Source: Seminavis robusta (lineage: Eukaryota > Bacillariophyta > Bacillariophyceae > Naviculales > Naviculaceae). Taken from it: a DNA stretch of 31,084 nt. The stretch's first letter is position 1, and each line of letters begins with the position of its first letter. Below are positions 26,041 through 31,084 of this stretch, piece after piece. The stretch is from the NCBI GenBank assembly GCA_903772945.1, contig CAICTM010001345.1, positions 1 to 31,084 on the forward strand, written 5' to 3'. Below the pieces are notes generated by a model, which saw only the letters and a program-made list of their open reading frames with translations, searched no databases and was not told the DNA's origin. A program made the position numbers and the translations under genes.

Positions 26041-26906
26041 TTAAAACAAGGGGTGGAAAAAGAAAGGGGTCTCGTTGACCACTGGGGTTCGGTAGAGTGC
26101 TTCCTGGGCAACAAATCCCAAGACAGCCATCATGGCAATGCGACCGTGCTTCAATTCCTTGGTTTGCATTTGCTTTTGACCTTCTTTGTCAGCAGGGAAG
26201 AGTCCAAGTGGGTCAAAGCCACAGTCACCAGGAGCGTAGTCGGCTCCCGCAGCTTCCTTAACATCGGCATTCGACAACTCCACAATACCAGCAAGGAGTG
26301 CCACGGCAAACCAGTAAACGGGATCAATCTTGGCCAAACCTCCATTGAGAAGAGATGGTGATGCACCAGATGTGGTCAAGAGAGATGGCAAACCCGCAGC
26401 ATCGGCAATGGACTTGTCCCAGAGCTCAGCAAGGGGCCAGCCAACCACGGCAAGCATTGCCAGACGAGAGTGCTGAAGCGAATAAAAAAAGGTCGGAGTC
26501 AGAAATCAATCTCAAATCCAGTGATAACGCGGTAACATCCTAGTACCATGCAGACATACCTTCACCTCGGCCTCTCGCATCCACAAAAGGTTGGACATAT
26601 CTTCTCCAGCGAAGTTGAATGGGCTGAAACAAAAGAAGACAAAAGAATCGATTCCATTAGCAAAGAACAAGCCTTTTTGTGCAATCATCATGGCTTCCGC
26701 AACAGGGGGAAAACTCACTCGAATCCAACATCTCCGGCCAGAGTTCCATCGAGCATTTTTGGTCGGGGAACAAATGGCAGGGCCTTTGACATTTCACCTT
26801 CATCCTTTCCAGAGTACAGTTGGGTTGATTGCCGAACAACTGTTGCGGAAGGAGCAAAGGCGGAGGCAAGTCCAAGGAAAGCGGTGGAGGCAATGGCGAT
26901 CTTCAT
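26041..26906 (-). CDS. Fucoxanthin-chlorophyll a/c light-harvesting protein
   Basis: A thylakoid antenna protein that binds fucoxanthin and chlorophylls a and c. Three exons: 26906-26719, 26623-26560 and 26472-26041, with introns of 95 nt (GTGAGT...TTTCAG) and 87 nt (GTATGT...CTTCAG), giving 227 residues. The N-terminus MKIAIASTAFLGLASA-FAPS is a signal peptide ending in the ASAFAP-type motif of diatom plastid proteins, cleaved before Phe17. Helix 1 reads REAEVKHSRLAMLAVVGWPLAE and helix 3 KELKHGRIAMMAVLGF; both have the ExxHxR chlorophyll/salt-bridge motif. Helix 2 is the hydrophobic segment YWFAVALLAGIVEL. A GFDPLGLFP motif precedes helix 3. The subfamily (Lhcf, Lhcr or other) cannot be settled by eye. 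It converges with the FAD oxidase gene (208 nt) and diverges from the next gene. Confidence 0.95.
26473..26559 (-). other. Intron 2 of the antenna protein gene
   Basis: 87 nt, GTATGT donor, TTCGCTTCAG acceptor, between AAG (Lys) and CAC (His) of helix 1. Confidence 0.92.
26624..26718 (-). other. Intron 1 of the antenna protein gene
   Basis: 95 nt, GTGAGT donor, TTTTGTTTCAG acceptor. It splits the Asp codon of GF-D-PFNFAGED. Confidence 0.92.
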
Positions 26907-27403
26907 CTTGTGTTATTTGTGGTGGTTTTGTTGATTGCGAGATTCGGCAGATAATATCGTTTTGTGAGTAAACCAAAATGGAGTTCGATGCCTGCCCTTG
27001 CAACTGGATTCTGACGAAGTACTGCCGTGGTGATGGGGCAACCGTCATGGTGGGGCGACCGTCATCGTCGGAGAGTGAGTAAGTGAGAAAGACGCAGTGA
27101 GCTGTGAGTCAGCCAAAGCTGAAAATTAAATGTGACATGACAAAGCGAAGAAACTCCCCCCACTTCCGACTGACCTGCTCGTGGGAACGAATGCACAACG
27201 AATGCACAGATCAAGCGCTGCAACGGCCTTTTTCGTGGGAGCTCACCAAATTTGGCCTTGCAAAGACAAATGCAGCGGGAGAGGACAATGCAAGTTCGGA
27301 TGGGACCACAAAGCATGCTCCTTCACCCTTCAATTGGTGGTGCTAGAAACTTTTCAAAATTGTTATTGACTTCTTTTGATCCAACGCAACCAACCGTATC
27401 ACC
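26907..27403. promoter_or_regulatory. Bidirectional 5' region, antenna gene and glycosidase-like gene
   Basis: 497 nt between two divergent start codons. The antenna side carries a CA-rich leader (CAACAAAACCACCACAAATAACACAAG on the minus strand, given here only as its type and position, 26907-26933). A near-direct repeat GTGGTGATGGGGCAACCGTCAT / GGTGGGGCGACCGTCAT lies at about 27029-27066. I see no further gene. Confidence 0.45.
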
Positions 27404-29541
27404 ATGTCGACTCTCGTTCGACGTCGAGTCTCCGGCGGCACATCGAATGAACTAAGCGATCCTTGGAAGGGGCAGCAAGCTTCGACGCTTCTGGATGATT
27501 CACAAAGCTATTCTAAAGGATATCGACTGGGCAATTCTCACCAAAGATTGCCAATGAAAAAAAGGTCCGCGGGCGCCCCTACTTTGATCATTGCACTGAT
27601 CGTCATGGTTGGCCTGAGCACATGGTTTGCCGTTCAGCATTGGCATGTCTTTGGAAGTTCTCCCAAGAAGAATTGGATTTTCTCTGAATTCACCGAGCTT
27701 GAGCTATTACTCGAAGATTCAGGCAAAAAGGTGCATGCTTACGATAACGCCTTCGTTGTGTTCGTTTCGATTTCCAACGGAGAATCCACACGAGTCGAAC
27801 GAGGAAGCTCACAGGTTTCCACTGTCGAAGCATTTCAAATGGCATTGGATCTGCACGGCACAAAACAAGGAGTCTTCAACGATCGCCATTGGATCAAGGT
27901 TGATGTCGTTGACCACGTGGAAACTATTGAAAACTTTGATGTGTCCAAGAAACTCGATGAGCAAATTCATAGCCGTGGTTGGTTTCATGGTATTGCTCTT
28001 GACTGGGAATCAGGATGGACCTTTCTCCCCGAAGAAGTATGGGCCCAGAATATGATCGACGCACAAACAAATAAAGTTCGATGGGACAGTATCGTTGCAT
28101 GCGTCCTAGAAAGAAAACGGGTCGGTTCCCAGGATTCTGTTGACTGGAGCTCCTTCTCCAAGACCCGCGACTTGGAAACTTCATCCTTGCCGAAGGGCCT
28201 CAATTTGTTCCACACATCTTCCTTCTTCCTGGACGCCTCCTCCTTGTCCATTAAGTCTCCCTTCGGATCAGAGGTGCTTCCACTGTACCATGGTCATCGT
28301 CTGTTCGAAAAAGACGACATTACACCGGAGCGTTTGATGCAGGCCGCCACTTACGCAGGAGACTATTTGACTCGGTCCATTCAGCCGGAGGACAATGGAA
28401 AGTTCCCAAGAGGTCGCATGACTTATCAGTACAATCCAAGGACCGATCATGAAACGGATGCCTACAATCTGTCCTGTCAGGCTGGATCTCTTTTCGCCAT
28501 GTCGTGTCTCTTGCACGACCACAAGGATGCAAACTTGCTACATGGCATTCGAATGGGCCTCGATTTCATCATCAATCAGAACTTAAAGGAATGCCATATA
28601 CTGGAAGATGATCAGCCCATGGTGACAAAGTGTGTTGTGGAGAATGTTCGCGACGAGCAAGGTGTCGAATCTCACGTGGCCAAACTCGGACCCAACGCTC
28701 TCACGTTGCTGGCCATTTCCGAGTTTGTGGCTGCGTCCCGAGAGTTGGGTATGCTCAGCAAAGATCAACTGGATCGCTACATTGGAATAGCTCGTGGCCT
28801 TGCCGACTATATTCGATCTACTCAACACGACGACGGATCCTTTATTCAAAAGATTCAGATATGGCCCACGGTGGAGGTGGACGAAGAGTTTTACGTTCGA
28901 TTTTATCAAGGTGAGGCAGCCTTTGCCATGTCTCGCTTCTACTTTGTGAGTGGCTTGGTGGGAAGAGAGCAAGACACGGAATGGTTGGAGGTCGCCGAGA
29001 GTGCAGCGCATTTCGTCACGGCAACGGAGGTAGAAGTTCCCGACACGGAGTTTTTTGATGATCCTTGGCTCATGAATGGTTGGCCGAATTGCATCGTTGG
29101 GCCGCCGCCTTGGTACCGTTGATTGACTATGCCATTCGACAGCTCGGGTGATTGCTGAAAATCAGTACACAGAAGATTCCGAGTCCACGCATCAGCTGGA
29201 TCACTTGGATTGGCTAGGAATTCCAGATGCATCCTCTTCGTCTGCAACTTCGGCTGCAACCAAAAGCCAAGGACTTTGTGCTGTCTATGAACTCGCTCTC
29301 GAGTACCGCTACCACAAGCTGGAAGCACACTGGATTCGTGACACAATAATCAATAGTGTCCCGATACCAGTTGAAGGCTCAGTATGGCCCTGAACTTGCC
29401 ATGTACATGAAAGATCAGGCTCGAATCTTGGGTGGAATGCGCAAGGGGGTAGACTCCCTGTACATGCGCAATGACTATACCCAGCACAGTCTGTCCAGTT
29501 TTCTGTGCTTGTCTAAGCTTCTTGAAAAGGACCTTCAGTGA
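27404..29541 (+). pseudogene. Membrane-anchored six-hairpin glycosidase-like gene with frame breaks
   Basis: The first frame (27404-29122, 572 residues) starts in good context (ATCACCATG). It has a cytosolic basic N-terminus, one membrane helix (about 59-79, TLIIALIVMVGLSTWFAVQHW), an unrecognised domain, then helical repeats resembling an (alpha/alpha)6 toroid: GRMTYQYNPRTD...YNLSCQAGSLFAM, ARGLADYIRSTQHDDGSF, FYQGEAAFAMSRFYFV. After DPWLMNG (about 29080) the family-like sequence moves to the -1 frame (LAELHRWAAALVPLIDYAIRQL), again to -1 at about 29145 (RVIAENQYTEDSESTHQLD), and by +1 near 29356 (SRYQLKAQYGPELAMYMKDQ) to a stop at 29541. Each step is explained by one base. Either the gene is newly broken or the assembly has indel errors. 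An intron would not remove these segments sensibly. The substrate is unknown. Confidence 0.7.
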
Positions 29542-31084
29542 CCCAGAAGAAGAAAATTGTGAACTAAAAGTATTGCTATTTTAAAACATTGATTATGATA
29601 CAATTAGTGGAAAGTGCTGGGTTGGTGATAGCACTCGTTGCCTTGTTCACTTGCCACATCGCTTCTCGGGCCCTCCCAACACTCACCACCAATTGTCGCT
29701 GGCACTCTCAAGACCTCGATTAGGATTTGCAACACTCTGGTCAAGAGTCATGGAACACGCTGTAAATAACGGAGTATTATTTAAGGCTTCACCTCACTAG
29801 ACGAATCCGCTGAACGGTGCCATAGAGAACTCGCATACCTCAGACGTACGAAGATGCCCACTCTAGAACGAGCCTAGTGCAAGCCCCATCATGTGACTCC
29901 CAAAGCTTGATACCTCCTCCAATGGTCCTTGACGGAGGTCCATCCACAAATGGCTGCGACGGGATACAGCTTACAATTCAGCTTTACACTTACTATTTGC
30001 AGGCTTATTCTAGAAAAATAATCAAATCTGCTCACTTATTTGGAATACAAACTTTACATCTCTTAGATCGTTAGATTAATCAGTTACACAATGTATTGTC
30101 GCATGTAGCATGCGATTATGAATGTTACTCATTCTTATTCTTATACGTCTATCCCTTGTTATCATCAGTGTAACCCCTTTCTCGACTGGATTCGCTCGCA
30201 GGCAATCCCCTTGTCGATCCCTGGATCGCTCGAAGCAATCTCCTGTCTTACTCCTATTGACCATCGTAATCTCAATGAGGATCCTATCTTGGATTCGCTC
30301 GAAGACCGCATCCCCTTGATTCGCTCGTAAGCATATTAAACGATGGACTCCTATGGGAGTCCACTTTTGCGTCACCGAGCGCTAAAGAAGCCGCTACTAA
30401 TACTGTTACGGCTACTACTACTATTGCTTCTACTGCCACTACTTGTATCTCTATCACCGGCAAAGCCTTGGCCATGCTCAGCTTCAGCATGGATCGATCG
30501 ATCGGCCGAGTTAACAGAGGTCGCGATCGTGAGTTAACAGAATTCATCGAAAAATGAGCCCCGCTGCATATAAAGGCTCGGCTGTGTGTATGCTTGAGTA
30601 TGCTTTTTACCCGATATTATCGGTTTGAACTGCCTGAGTCATGCATGCTTATGTCTTCGAACTCCTCACTTTTTCATTTGACCACTCCGTACAACAACGA
30701 ACGGAACGACGATCCATGTTATCCTGCAAATCGATCGCTCGCGTTGTTGTTCTCCGTGTCGTTGTTGTTATCACTCCATCTGGTAAACTCCTATCATTAC
30801 CTAGGACTGGCGTTGGTCGTTTTAAAGGGCTTGCAGATAACTGGCTTGCAGTTGGTCGTTTAAATTTAAATTCAAAGCATTCGCTCAGTTGGTTCGACGA
30901 AGGATCGCTCGCAGGTCGACGGATAACAAGTCAAAGCTCATAATTCCAACTTCGATTGACTCGATTGACTGGACATCACCACAACTCTGTTCACCTTGCT
31001 CTTGTTCGCTGCGCTCCTGCTCCTGCTCCTGTGCCGCTCCTCCTCTTGTTGCCGCAGCACTGTTGACCTCGTTGATTTTTACTG
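29542..31084. other. Gene-poor right end with degenerate short repeats
   Basis: I support no gene in these 1.5 kb. Copies of GGATTCGCTCG, GATCGCTCGAAG or GATTCGCTCG occur at about 30188, 30223, 30291, 30318, 30732 and 30902. A TATA-like CATATAAAGG lies at about 30567, without a recognisable gene after it. The last 100 nt are CTCCTG-rich. The window may cut a transposon or gene that starts to the right. Confidence 0.45.
30188..30327. repeat. Degenerate GGATTCGCTCG repeats
   Basis: Two copies of GGATTCGCTCG 103 bp apart (30188 and 30291), with related GGATCGCTCGAAG at about 30223 and GATTCGCTCG at 30318. ATCCCCTTG also recurs beside them. The unit is diverged and its ends are unclear. Confidence 0.55.

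Noticed and set aside
29072..29165. An intron explaining the end of the first frame in the glycosidase-like gene
   Set aside because: The GTTGGC donor is weak, and the removed part would contain protein-like sequence (LAELHRWAAALVPLIDYAI) that fits the fold.
30560..30600. CATATAAAGG as a promoter TATA box
   Set aside because: No convincing gene follows before the window ends, so it cannot be assigned.

Overview
The window looks like nuclear DNA from a diatom (photosynthetic stramenopile). The strongest evidence is a three-exon fucoxanthin-chlorophyll a/c protein gene at 26.0-26.9 kb whose predicted presequence carries the ASAFAP-type cleavage motif of secondary plastids. Short GT-AG introns (63-105 nt), diatom-style Ty1/copia elements and an H-NOX/guanylate cyclase/phosphodiesterase fusion fit this. 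I cannot name the species.

Layout. (A) 1-12182 is a retrotransposon block. A 5'-truncated Ty1/copia remnant (about 1.2-4.8 kb, integrase and RT/RNase H with a one-base frame break, ending in a polypurine tract and a TGTTAG LTR start) lies tail-to-tail with a small minus-strand gene remnant (4828-5427). A complete Ty1/copia element (5429-12182) is inserted at the start codon of that remnant. It has two LTRs of 184 bp that are identical as read, and a 6-bp target-site duplication, so it is young. Its pol frame is nevertheless broken by one TAG. (B) 12183-14745 holds no convincing gene, but is rich in ACCGGT and GTAC palindromes. (C) 14746-18289 encodes an intron-containing soluble H-NOX + HNOBA + guanylate cyclase + PDE-like protein. 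The cyclase keeps all its key residues, while the PDE-like domain has lost three of four metal ligands. (D) On the minus strand follow an ATP-grasp inositol phosphate kinase (ITPK type, 18502-20436) and a CCA-adding tRNA nucleotidyltransferase (21397-23547). (E) A membrane-anchored BBE-like FAD oxidase (24039-25832, plus) converges on the plastid antenna gene (26041-26906, minus). The antenna gene is head-to-head with a membrane-anchored six-hairpin glycosidase-like gene (27404-29541, plus), whose 3' part needs three one-base frame corrections. (F) 29542-31084 shows only short degenerate repeats.

The chromosomal genes do not form one pathway; they look like ordinary, compactly spaced diatom genes. 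The cyclase suggests NO- or gas-responsive cGMP synthesis in the cytosol. The most notable points are the H-NOX-cyclase-PDE architecture with its apparently dead PDE domain, the two Cys-Pro heme-regulatory-like motifs in its linker, and the unusual coding layout of the young copia element. That layout comprises separated gag and pol, a membrane-spanning leader, a variant protease motif, a TAG inside the RT and a pol end encoded by the LTR.
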